The translations under genes were made by a program, and so were the position numbers. Below the pieces are notes generated by a model. It searched no databases. It saw nothing but the letters and a program-made list of their open reading frames with translations, and was not told the DNA's origin. A stretch of DNA of 64,000 bases from Rhodoplanes sp. Z2-YC6860 (GTDB lineage Bacteria; Pseudomonadota; Alphaproteobacteria; Rhizobiales; Xanthobacteraceae), in assembly GCF_001579845.1 (NCBI RefSeq), contig NZ_CP007440.1:5726029-5790028 (forward strand). The letters are read 5' to 3'. Positions 52,429 to 59,990 of this stretch are shown here, piece by piece. Positions within the stretch are counted from its first letter, which is position 1. The number at the start of each line of letters is the position of its first letter.

Positions 52429-53577
52429 TTATTGCAGCTCGAACAGCGGCACGAGATTGCCATCGCGATCGCGGATCGGCTTGTTGCGGTTGTCGATCTT
52501 GAACAGCCGCTTGTTGGTGAAGCGGTCGCAGACTGTCTGGAACTCGTCCACGGTCATGTCGATCTCGCGGAGAATTTCGTCGATCGGGCGGCCGAGATAG
52601 GTCCACGGAAACTTGCCGTCGCGCCGCTTCACCATCGCCACAGCGTCCTCGCGCGACAGGCGGCCGCGGCGGATGTGATTGTTGGCGATGTCGGTCGCGC
52701 GGCCAAAGCCGAACTTCAGATACTTGAAGTAGTCGTGGATGCCGGTCTGATAGTTGTCGAGGTTCTCGTAGTTGGCGAGCGAGCCCTCGACCATCGTCGG
52801 CAACGTCTCGAAGCCGAAGCCCTGCGCGATCAGCGCGTTCTGATAGCCGTCCCACGGGAAGTAGTAGCCGAGAAACAGTCCGGTCACGCCGACCGACTGC
52901 AACTCGGCATCGGTCGGATAGGAATATTGCACGAGATTTCGCGCTTCGATGCCATCGATGCCAATCACATCAGTCACGCGCAAGCCCAGCAGACCGCCGA
53001 ACTCCTCGAGCCAGCGGCGGTTGAGCACGCTGTTCTCTTGTGCCGCGGCCGGACCGCCGTATTCGTTCTGCGAGTTCTCGCCCCACACCAGGAGCGGCAC
53101 GCCGAGCTTCACGGCCATCCGCACCGGCACCGTGAAGATCGCCACATGCTCCGGCCAGGAAATGTCGCCGATCTCGGTCAGCGCCAATTTATTCAGCCGC
53201 CGCCGCACCACCGGATTCATCGTCACTTCGATGTGGTCGACACCGAGCTTGGCGATGTTCTCGAGATTGCGGCGGCCGATGCCCGAGAGCGAGTCGGTCG
53301 TCGCCGTCACGCACAGCGGATTGAGCCCCTGCTGCAGCAGGCGGATGACCTGATAGGTCGAGTCCTTGCCGCCCGACACCGGCACGATGCAGTCGTAATT
53401 GCTGCCATCCTTGGAGCGATAGCGGCCGGTCAGCTCGGTGAACTGCTTCTTCCGGTCATCCCAATCGACCGCCTTGCGTCCTTCAAAGCCGATGCAGGCC
53501 GAGCAAACCCCGCGGTCGTCAAACCCGAGATCCGGCTTGGTCTCCGGATAAAGGCAGCGCGCACAGAAACGGATCAT
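52429..53577 (-). CDS. pseA: N-acetyl sugar amidotransferase (PseA/WbpG type)
   Basis: 382 residues. Two zinc-type CxxC pairs (Cys5/Cys8 and Cys25/Cys28), then the ATP-pyrophosphatase loop SGGKDST at 68-74. Central segments LVWGENSQNEYGG, GYYFPWDGYQNA and FEEL-type tail match the PseA/WbuX family, which converts an N-acetyl group of Pse or a related sugar to N-acetamidino with ATP and HisF/HisH-derived ammonia. The ATGA overlap with pseC fixes the start at 53577. Confidence 0.93.
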   Translation of the reverse strand: MIRFCARCLYPETKPDLGFDDRGVCSACIGFEGRKAVDWDDRKKQFTELTGRYRSKDGSNYDCIVPVSGGKDSTYQVIRLLQQGLNPLCVTATTDSLSGIGRRNLENIAKLGVDHIEVTMNPVVRRRLNKLALTEIGDISWPEHVAIFTVPVRMAVKLGVPLLVWGENSQNEYGGPAAAQENSVLNRRWLEEFGGLLGLRVTDVIGIDGIEARNLVQYSYPTDAELQSVGVTGLFLGYYFPWDGYQNALIAQGFGFETLPTMVEGSLANYENLDNYQTGIHDYFKYLKFGFGRATDIANNHIRRGRLSREDAVAMVKRRDGKFPWTYLGRPIDEILREIDMTVDEFQTVCDRFTNKRLFKIDNRNKPIRDRDGNLVPLFELQ

Positions 53578-54782
53578 CGGCCGGTCGAACCTTGCTTCTG
53601 GCCGACGCCGCCTGCGGCGAGTTCGGCCAACACGTCCGCCACGTGCGCGACATCGGCGTCCGACATCAGCGGAAACATCGGCAGCGACAGGCAGCGGCTG
53701 TAGTAGGCGTCGGCGCCGGGGAGATCGAGCACGCCGTAGCGCTCGCGGTAATACGGCTGGCGATGCACCGGGATGTAATGCACCTGCGTGCCGACATTGC
53801 GGGCGCGCAGCCATTCCATCACGGATTTCCGCGTCGCGCCGAGCGTCTTGAAATCGATCAGCACCGCATAGAGATGCCAGCCGTGCGGCCTTGCGCCATG
53901 CGGCACCGGACGGATCACCGGAGCGAGCGGTGCGAGCAACCGGTCGTACAGCGCAGCGATCGCCATGCGACGGCGCCAGAAGCCTTCGAGCTTCTTCAAT
54001 TGGCTGATGCCCAGCGCGCAGAGCACGTCGGGAATGCGGTAATTCCAGCCGATCTCCTGCATCTCGTAATACCAGGGATTCGGCTCGTTGCTTTGAAACG
54101 CCAGATCGCGATTCTGGAAGTCGGCTGCGTCGCGCACCATGCCGTGACTGCGCAGCCGCCGCATACGCGCTGCCGCGGCCGCATCGTTGGTCGTCACCGC
54201 GCCACCCTCGGCGGTCGCGATCGCCTTCACCGGGTGCGTCGAGAAGCAAGCCGCAACCGAATGCGGCGTCGCGCCGACATCCGGCACACCGAGCGAATGG
54301 CACGCGTCCTCGATCAGCACCATGCCATTCGCTTTGGCGACGGCCGCGAGAGCCGCCATATCGCAGAGCTGGCCGCCGAGATGGACCGGCAATGCGAACT
54401 TCGGCTTGAGCTTTGCGGCCCGGGCGCGATCAATCGCCTGCTGAAGTCCCTCGGACGTGAGCAGTCCGCTGTCGGCATCGACATCGGCAAACACCACCTC
54501 GGCGCCGGTCATGCGCACCACGTTGGCGGTCGCAAGGAACGTCTCCGTCGGCACCACCGCCGCGTCGCCCGGCCCGAGATCCTGGGCGAGGACCGCGAGA
54601 TGCAGTGCCGCCGTGCCGCTGTTGCAGACCACGGCATGCTCAGCACCGGTCGCGCGCGCGAAGGCAGCCTCGAACTCATCCACCTTGGGTCCGGTGGTAA
54701 GAAAATCGCCGCGCAGCACCGCCGCCACCGCGGCGATGTCGTCGTCGTCGATCGAGTGACGCCCGTAGGGCAGGAAACTCAC
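53574..54782 (-). CDS. pseC: UDP-4-amino-4,6-dideoxy-N-acetyl-L-altrosamine transaminase
   Basis: 402 residues, DegT family, PseC group. STHPVKAIATAEGGA around Lys186 is the hallmark, with IEDACHS at 157-163 binding PLP and the N-terminal LPYGRHSIDDDD. It aminates the PseB product at C4 with glutamate. GTG start. It lies seven bases after pseB and overlaps pseA, so the order B-C-A follows the pathway. Confidence 0.94.
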   Translation of the reverse strand: MSFLPYGRHSIDDDDIAAVAAVLRGDFLTTGPKVDEFEAAFARATGAEHAVVCNSGTAALHLAVLAQDLGPGDAAVVPTETFLATANVVRMTGAEVVFADVDADSGLLTSEGLQQAIDRARAAKLKPKFALPVHLGGQLCDMAALAAVAKANGMVLIEDACHSLGVPDVGATPHSVAACFSTHPVKAIATAEGGAVTTNDAAAAARMRRLRSHGMVRDAADFQNRDLAFQSNEPNPWYYEMQEIGWNYRIPDVLCALGISQLKKLEGFWRRRMAIAALYDRLLAPLAPVIRPVPHGARPHGWHLYAVLIDFKTLGATRKSVMEWLRARNVGTQVHYIPVHRQPYYRERYGVLDLPGADAYYSRCLSLPMFPLMSDADVAHVADVLAELAAGGVGQKQGSTGR

Positions 54783-54789
54783 GTCAGCC

Positions 54790-55818
54790 TCACGCAGCCT
54801 TGCCGATCATGCCGTTCAGCGTCGGGCCGTCGAGCCATTCGGTGTTGATGTCGGACGAATAGTGGAAGCCTTCGGGCACGGGCTTGGCGCCCACCTTTTC
54901 GAGGTGCCCCCGGCGCCAGTCGAGCTGCGGCGGGCAGATGATGTAGCGGTCGTCGATTTCGAGCGTGAGCCGCGCGTCGTCCTCGGTGATCATGATCTCA
55001 TGCAGCTTCTCGCCCGGGCGGATGCCGACAACGTCGTGCGGCAGATTGGGCGCGATGGTGCGCGCCAGATCGGTGATGCGCATCGAGGGGATTTTCGGCA
55101 CGAAAATCTCGCCGCCGTTCATCAGTTCGAGCGACGACAGCACGAAGCTGACGCCCTGCTCCAGCGTGATCCAGAACCGCGTCATGCGCGGATCGGTGAT
55201 CGGCAGCGCCTTGACGTTGCGCTTGACCAGTTCCTCGAACAGCGGAACGACCGAGCCGCGCGAGCCGATCACGTTGCCATAGCGCACCACGGCGAACTTC
55301 GCGCCGTTGCGGCCGGACAGATTGTTGGCCGCCACCATGATCTTGTCGGAGGCAAGCTTCGAGGCTCCGTACAAATTGATCGGGTTCGCGGCCTTGTCAG
55401 TCGAAAGCGCGATGACCTTCTTGACGCCGTTGCGAAGCGAGGCCTTCACGACGTTCTCCGCGCCATGCACGTTGGTGAGGATGCACTCGAACGGATTGTA
55501 TTCGGCCGTCGGAATGATCTTCAGCGCCGCGGCATGCACCACCACGTCGACATCGCGCATCGCGAGTTCGAGCCGGGACTCATCACGGACATCGCCGATG
55601 AAGAAGCGAAGGCGGGCTTGCGAATCGAGTGCATTCATGTCACGCGCGATTGCGTCCTGTTTCTGCTCGTCGCGCGAGAAGATGATGATGCGCCGCGCAT
55701 TGGTCTGGGTCAGCAGGTAGCGCACGAACGCCCGCCCGAACGAGCCAGTGCCTCCGGTAACCATGATGGCGCGATCGTCAAGCAGAGGCATGGGATTGTT
55801 GAAGCTACGGGATGTCAT
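54790..55818 (-). CDS. pseB: UDP-GlcNAc 4,6-dehydratase (inverting)
   Basis: 342 residues. NAD motif TGGTGSFG at 21-28; active-site Asp141, Lys142 and Tyr150 (STDKAANPINLYGASK) with the nine-residue spacing of FlaA1/PseB. It performs the first step of pseudaminic acid synthesis. It is the first biosynthetic gene after a 107-bp leader that carries an ops-like element and a stem-loop, directly downstream of the NusG paralog. Confidence 0.95.
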   Translation of the reverse strand: MTSRSFNNPMPLLDDRAIMVTGGTGSFGRAFVRYLLTQTNARRIIIFSRDEQKQDAIARDMNALDSQARLRFFIGDVRDESRLELAMRDVDVVVHAAALKIIPTAEYNPFECILTNVHGAENVVKASLRNGVKKVIALSTDKAANPINLYGASKLASDKIMVAANNLSGRNGAKFAVVRYGNVIGSRGSVVPLFEELVKRNVKALPITDPRMTRFWITLEQGVSFVLSSLELMNGGEIFVPKIPSMRITDLARTIAPNLPHDVVGIRPGEKLHEIMITEDDARLTLEIDDRYIICPPQLDWRRGHLEKVGAKPVPEGFHYSSDINTEWLDGPTLNGMIGKAA

Positions 55819-55854
55819 GTTTGATCGCTGGGACTTCGTGTGGAGACGATTGAG

Positions 55855-55866
55855 GCACGCTACCGC
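55855..55866 (-). promoter_or_regulatory. ops (JUMPstart)-like antitermination element
   Basis: On the transcribed strand the leader reads GCGGTAGCGTGC, identical to the core of the enterobacterial ops/JUMPstart element (GGCGGTAGCGTGC) except for the first base. It is in sense orientation, between the NusG-paralog gene and pseB. The element is known as the recruitment site of RfaH; its use here is inferred from position and sequence. Confidence 0.7.
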
Positions 55867-55870
55867 ACTT

Positions 55871-55889
55871 CGGGTGAATCGCTCACCCG
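55871..55889 (-). promoter_or_regulatory. leader stem-loop upstream of ops
   Basis: A perfect 7-bp stem CGGGTGA/TCACCCG with a 5-base loop, ending four bases before the ops-like core in the transcript. No T run follows, so it is more likely a pause or leader hairpin than a terminator. Confidence 0.55.
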
Positions 55890-55925
55890 AGCACGCCGGT
55901 TTGAAACTGACGCGGTCCTGTTAGA

Positions 55926-56435
55926 TCAGACCGTGCCCACATGGGCTGCCGGAACGAAAACGCGAACCTCGCGTCCCAGCAGTTGCAGCAGAACCGAAAC
56001 CCGGTGCTGGTCCGCGATGCGGTCCAGCACGCCCTTGGATTCGGCAAAAATTCCGTCGATGAGACGAACCGGGCTTCCCGGGCCGATGCCCGGCGGCAGC
56101 CCGAGTGCGACAAAGCCATCGCTGCCTTCGCGGCCACGTATTTCTTCAACAATGCCGGCCGGCACCGGAAGGGGCTCCTCGCCGGCCGTCAACAGCTGGC
56201 TGACGCCGAACGTCGAATAGATCGAACGCCAGCGCTCGAGGCTGAGATCGAGTTCGACGAACAGGTAGCGCGGGAAAAGCGGCCGCGACACCTCCTCGGT
56301 TTTGCGGGCATGGCGCCGCATCCGCTTGAACATCGGCAGATACGCGTTGAAGCCCTGCCGCCTCAGATTCAGCGCGGCCCGACTTTCGCGATTGGGCTGC
56401 GTATGCACCACGTACCAACGGCGATCGCTGCTCAT
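55926..56435 (-). CDS. specialised NusG paralog (RfaH/UpxY-like antiterminator)
   Basis: 169 residues. The NGN domain (7 to about 105) is clear: WYVVHTQPNRESRAALNL, then FPRYLFVELDLSLERWRSI. A KOW-type C-terminal segment begins near PGSPVRLIDGIFAESKG (about 113-165). Family members bind RNA polymerase at ops-type sites and suppress pausing and termination in long glycan operons. Overlaps the MarR gene by 4 bp and is followed by an ops-like leader, which fits a role restricted to this locus. Confidence 0.9.
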   Translation of the reverse strand: MSSDRRWYVVHTQPNRESRAALNLRRQGFNAYLPMFKRMRRHARKTEEVSRPLFPRYLFVELDLSLERWRSIYSTFGVSQLLTAGEEPLPVPAGIVEEIRGREGSDGFVALGLPPGIGPGSPVRLIDGIFAESKGVLDRIADQHRVSVLLQLLGREVRVFVPAAHVGTV

Positions 56436-57076
56436 CGCGACGCCTCCGCGGTTGCGTCGACCGGTCCAGGCTTGCGCAGACGGAGCAGACCGGGCGCATA
56501 GACGCGCTCGGCTCCGATGGCCGAGCGCACAGCGTCAAAGGCATCCTGCGGTTGGACCACGGTCGTGATGAATGCGGCATCGACCGGGCCGAGTGCTGTC
56601 ATCGCCGCTGCCGCGGCTTGGGCGTTCCCAGTCCAGGGCACAACCCCGACGATCTTGATGGCGTAGTCGCGCGCCACAAGCGACGCGATGTCGGCAAGAT
56701 CGCCCTCACCGACCAGCACCACACGTTGCTGACCGCGAGCGACGGCGCCCGCAAACATCTCGCCGCACTGGGTGCGAGCCTTGCGGAAAAACGACAGCGA
56801 ATGGGTGAGGTAGGACGCGGTTAGCCGGGATTTTTCGGCGAAGCCCTGGGGCGTCAGGTAATAGGCATACCGCCGCGCCGGAACCTGGCTGACCTTGATC
56901 AGCCCCTTGAGGATGCAGCGCTTGAGGTAGGCGTTGGTGAGGCCCAGTGCGATATCGAGTTCGCGGGCGAGAGAGCGCTGGGTGACCGATGGATCGCGGT
57001 CGATCGCGTCCAGCACGCCAAGCACGATCTGATCCTGGGCTTTTTCGTCGTGAAGTTCGGCGTCGACAGATGACAT
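56432..57076 (-). CDS. MarR-type EPS-associated transcriptional regulator
   Basis: 214 residues from ATG 57076 (GTG 57082 also possible), after a G-rich AGGGGGG ribosome site. N-terminal winged helix (about 15-85): SVTQRSLARELDIALGLTNA, then YLKRCILKGLIKV and RRYAYYLTPQGFAEK, as in the MarR-family EPS regulators of Proteobacteria. The C-terminal half has an alpha/beta fold with RVVLVGEGDLADIASLVA and resembles CoA-/nucleotide-binding domains. Probably controls the glycan locus; tandem palindromes upstream are likely operators. Confidence 0.85.
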   Translation of the reverse strand: MSSVDAELHDEKAQDQIVLGVLDAIDRDPSVTQRSLARELDIALGLTNAYLKRCILKGLIKVSQVPARRYAYYLTPQGFAEKSRLTASYLTHSLSFFRKARTQCGEMFAGAVARGQQRVVLVGEGDLADIASLVARDYAIKIVGVVPWTGNAQAAAAAMTALGPVDAAFITTVVQPQDAFDAVRSAIGAERVYAPGLLRLRKPGPVDATAEASR

Positions 57077-57110
57077 CTTCACGCCCCCCTACTCCACGTC
57101 TCGCACGGGC

Positions 57111-57125
57111 GTTCATACCCTGAAC
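57111..57125. promoter_or_regulatory. operator palindrome A, GTTCA-N5-TGAAC
   Basis: Perfect inverted repeat (GTTCATACCCTGAAC) in the leader of the MarR-type regulator gene, centred at 57118. It is one of a pair with 57144-57158; centre spacing 33 bp, about three helical turns. Probable autoregulatory site; binding is inference. Confidence 0.65.
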
Positions 57126-57143
57126 ACGCCAACTGTTTACAGC

Positions 57144-57158
57144 GTTCACAGTTTGAAC
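57144..57158. promoter_or_regulatory. operator palindrome B, GTTCA-N5-TGAAC
   Basis: Perfect inverted repeat GTTCACAGTTTGAAC, extended by one pair to C...G (57143-57159), with the same half-sites and spacer length as the palindrome at 57111-57125. Confidence 0.68.
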
Positions 57159-57357
57159 GTCAAGCCAGGATGCCTCCTGCATTGTGAAGCAGAGACTTAA
57201 GTCTAAGACTTTGATATTAATTGGAAATTGTGATTACCTGTGCCCTTGGGTTTGATTGAATTGGCAGTGCCAGATTTGAATTTCCGCCGCTTTGTCACCT
57301 ACCGCATTCGGCTCTCGTTCATCTCGCCCATTGCAGTCTCGGTCGGAGACCTAATCC
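57159..57357. other. intergenic region between regulator and secreted-repeat gene
   Basis: AT-richer divergent promoter region. It contains a perfect 12-base palindrome AGACTTAAGTCT at 57193-57204 followed by another AAGACT half-site, and a weak promoter-like TTGATA at 57211-57216. I see no gene in it. Confidence 0.45.
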
Positions 57358-57777
57358 ATGAGGGCGACCACGATGAAATTTGTTATTGCTCTGGCATTCG
57401 TTTTCGCTGCCTGGCGCAGCATCACATCCGAGGCCAAAGCTCAGTACAACGCACGCGATCTTCAATATTACTGCAGCATGGGCTCTCAAACGCCCGTCAG
57501 CGTGAGGCCGTACTGTGGAGGTCGCAGCGCTCCGCGCAACAGCTACCGCCCGCAACGTCAATTGAGCCAAGAGGAGATCGACTATTATTGCAGCCAAGGG
57601 AGCCAGACCCCGCTTAGCGTCAGGCCCTACTGCGGCGGAAGTTATAGAGGCGGTTATGCGTCGGACGACGACGATTACTACGAAGGACGCAGACTGAGCC
57701 GACGCGAGATTCAGTACTATTGCAGCATGGGAAGCCAAACGCCGCTTTCGGTTCGGCATCTTTGTAGGCGCTACTGA
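57358..57777 (+). CDS. secreted protein with three C-x13-C repeats
   Basis: 139 residues (or 134 from ATG 57373; the first ATG has a GGAG ribosome site). A signal peptide ends near AKAQ. The mature part has three copies of a 17-20-residue module, YYCSMGSQTPVSVRPYCGG, YYCSQGSQTPLSVRPYCGG and YYCSMGSQTPLSVRHLC. In each copy the two Cys are exactly 14 residues apart (34/48, 73/87, 117/131, numbered from the second ATG). Linkers are Arg/Ser-rich, with a DDDDYYEGRR stretch. Likely periplasmic or exported, with one disulfide per module. I do not recognise the function. Confidence 0.8.
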   Translation: MRATTMKFVIALAFVFAAWRSITSEAKAQYNARDLQYYCSMGSQTPVSVRPYCGGRSAPRNSYRPQRQLSQEEIDYYCSQGSQTPLSVRPYCGGSYRGGYASDDDDYYEGRRLSRREIQYYCSMGSQTPLSVRHLCRRY

Positions 57778-57800
57778 TTTCGTAAATCCCAGAAGACCTA

Positions 57801-57827
57801 AAGGCCGCCTCAATTGGCGGCCTTTTT
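57801..57827 (+). terminator. rho-independent terminator of the repeat-protein gene
   Basis: Stem GGCCGCC (57803-57809) and GGCGGCC (57816-57822) with loop TCAATT, followed by five T. The T run exists only on the plus strand. Confidence 0.92.
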
Positions 57828-58129
57828 CATTTAATAGCATCACTTGGTTTCATTTTTTTGCACGCTTGGACACCGTCGGAAATTTGAGGGAAACCACTCC
57901 CGAAGAAAGCGCCCAGGTCCAATACGCCAGCTACGTATCGCCGGGCTCCTAAAGTATCAGTTAGAATGTTCGTAAACGTGAGGGCGGTGTGAAGCGATTG
58001 CTGATCAATGGCACAAACATTGAACTTCGAAGGGAACAATCCTTAAGTGGCCTACCTTGGATCAGCTCGATTTCGGCCAGTACCGAGAAACCGACGCTTT
58101 GCGAACGCAGCCATAATACATCCTCACCG
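57828..58129. other. gene-poor stretch with one doubtful small ORF
   Basis: About 300 bases of lower G+C. The only candidate is a 70-codon minus-strand frame (57827-58039) with no recognised family and no clear ribosome site. It may be noncoding or decayed DNA. The terminator lies to its left and the SGNH-hydrolase gene ends to its right. Confidence 0.4.
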
Positions 58130-59218
58130 CTACAATGCGGGTATCAGACCGGAACCCGTCAGCCATTCCGTCACCGCCCCCGCCACCGCCGCATGACCCT
58201 CCCGGGACAGATGGCCGTTACCGGTCAATTGGCCGGTTTTGGGGGCTTTTTGCAGGAGATAGAGACGCTCTGCCGGATCGGGCTGGCGTTGAAGGACAGG
58301 GGTCAGGTCGAGGTAAGGCGTTCCGGTCTCGGTGGTGAGCCGCCGCACCACCGGCTCGACGGTCGGCGCCGGCCCACCATCCAGCGCCTCGGCAGAGGGG
58401 ATGTAGAACACCGCGAACGGGATGGATTTGTCCTTGAGCAGCGCAACGGTCTCCCGGAACAACTCCGCGTAACGCCCCTCCAGTTGGGCCTCATCGGACG
58501 GCGCTTCGGTTGGCGCCGGACGGTCGCCCTCGCCGCGCTTGATATCGACGCCGGCCGCCGCGAACTGCATGCTGGTCTTGACCTGCTCGGCGAGACTGAC
58601 GAGCGCCGAGCTTCTTCCCATCGCACGCAGCGTCGTCTCCATCCCCGAAAGTTCGCCGGCTTTGGGACGCTGGGATGTGCCGGCCAGATCCTTGCGCAGA
58701 TCGGTGATGTCGTTCTCGATCACCGCGAGCAGCACGAGCTTTGGCTTGAGCGCCACGCCCTTGTCTTTGAGATAAGCGAGCTCGTCGGAGATCGTGTAGC
58801 CGGAGATTCCGGCGTTGAGCACCTGAACGCGGCCGGCCTGCTTGAACCGCCGGTTCAGATCATTCTCGGCCCAAGCCGGCCATGTGTCCTCGTTGGCGTT
58901 GTAGGCGCCGAAGGTCTGCGAGTCTCCGATCGCCAGAATCCGAAAGGCGTCGCTCGACAACTCGGCGGTATTGCGCAAACCAACGCTGTTGGTCTGCACG
59001 TGATACGGCCGGTGAAACCAGATCACCCAATGACCGTCCTGGTTCGGCATGAGATCGCCGGAGCCGCCGGCCGAATGATAATAGCGCCACTGGCCGAGCC
59101 GATCGGCCGTGTAGCCATCACGCGACGGCGACCACGCGTAGGCGCGCGCCAGCAATTCGGCGACAATCACCGTCGCGACAATAATCATGAGATAGAGCAG
59201 CGCCGCTCGAATTTTCAT
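58130..59218 (-). CDS. membrane-anchored SGNH/GDSL-family hydrolase
   Basis: 362 residues. One N-terminal membrane anchor (about 7-24) precedes an SGNH hydrolase domain: block I AIGDSQTFG with Ser100 as nucleophile, block III-like VIENDITDL, and a C-terminal NGHLSREGHAAV holding the catalytic His. The domain would face the periplasm and could remove or transfer O-acyl groups on the glycan, as AlgX/AlgJ-type proteins do. It lies 25 bp from the methyltransferase gene in the same direction. Confidence 0.83.
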   Translation of the reverse strand: MKIRAALLYLMIIVATVIVAELLARAYAWSPSRDGYTADRLGQWRYYHSAGGSGDLMPNQDGHWVIWFHRPYHVQTNSVGLRNTAELSSDAFRILAIGDSQTFGAYNANEDTWPAWAENDLNRRFKQAGRVQVLNAGISGYTISDELAYLKDKGVALKPKLVLLAVIENDITDLRKDLAGTSQRPKAGELSGMETTLRAMGRSSALVSLAEQVKTSMQFAAAGVDIKRGEGDRPAPTEAPSDEAQLEGRYAELFRETVALLKDKSIPFAVFYIPSAEALDGGPAPTVEPVVRRLTTETGTPYLDLTPVLQRQPDPAERLYLLQKAPKTGQLTGNGHLSREGHAAVAGAVTEWLTGSGLIPAL

Positions 59219-59243
59219 GCAGCAATCCCGCGCGTTTTTCTTG

Positions 59244-59990
59244 TCACAGTGCGGCCGGCAAACCGGCCTTTTCGATGGTCAACATCATCCGAAACGCTGC
59301 CAGACGGCCCAATGGCGCCTCGAGATTGCGCTCCATCCGCAGCATCCGTTGCGCCATGGGGACCGTCACCAAGCTCCACGGCTTGAACCCTCCGCTCAGC
59401 GGATACACCGCAAAGGAAAACCAATCGACCCGACTGATGCGCAATTGCGGAAACATGGCGTGGAATCGATCGCGATGGCGGGTCGCGATCAGAGTCGGGA
59501 TGGCTTGATTGGAGTCGTATGGATCGCGAGCCGGATCGGGCACGCCGTCAGCCAGCGGATCCGCCGAGGTGCGGACCGGCTCGTGATGAATGAGGCGATA
59601 GAACAACGTGCTGCCCGGCGTGATCGCGGGCTCGATCATGACGATGCGGCCACCAGGCTTCAGCACGCGCTCGGCGTCGCGGAAGAATTTTGGCGGAAAC
59701 TCGATGTGGTGCAGTACATCCACCATCACGATGTTGGCCGCAACCCCATCGGCGAACGGCAGACGCTGCGCATCGGCCACGCAATCGAGCCAGGGTGCGA
59801 ACTGCACGTCGGTCGCCACCACGTTGGTCAGGCGCTGCTTCAGGTTTCCGATTCCGCCGCCAATCTCGATGGTGAGGCCGGGTGCGCAAGCCTCAGCGAT
59901 CCGTTCGGAGAAGTCGTCATAGACGAGCTGGAGCACCGGCTTGTGCTGCCAGGCGCTGCGGTAGCCATCGAGCGGAGCCGGTTCGGTCAT
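59244..59990 (-). CDS. class I SAM-dependent methyltransferase
   Basis: 248 residues. SAM motif TIEIGGGIG at 40-48, VVATDVQFAPWLDC, NIVMVDVLHHIEFP and ERVLKPGGRIVMIEPA are clear Methyltransf_11 features. The ATG shares one base with the galE stop (TAATG), so the two are co-translated. Probably a glycan methylase. Confidence 0.85.
   Translation of the reverse strand: MTEPAPLDGYRSAWQHKPVLQLVYDDFSERIAEACAPGLTIEIGGGIGNLKQRLTNVVATDVQFAPWLDCVADAQRLPFADGVAANIVMVDVLHHIEFPPKFFRDAERVLKPGGRIVMIEPAITPGSTLFYRLIHHEPVRTSADPLADGVPDPARDPYDSNQAIPTLIATRHRDRFHAMFPQLRISRVDWFSFAVYPLSGGFKPWSLVTVPMAQRMLRMERNLEAPLGRLAAFRMMLTIEKAGLPAAL

Noticed and set aside
51001..53703. 900-codon plus-strand ORF
   Set aside because: It is antisense to hisF-, hisH- and pseA-like genes, which are strongly conserved; typical high-G+C shadow.
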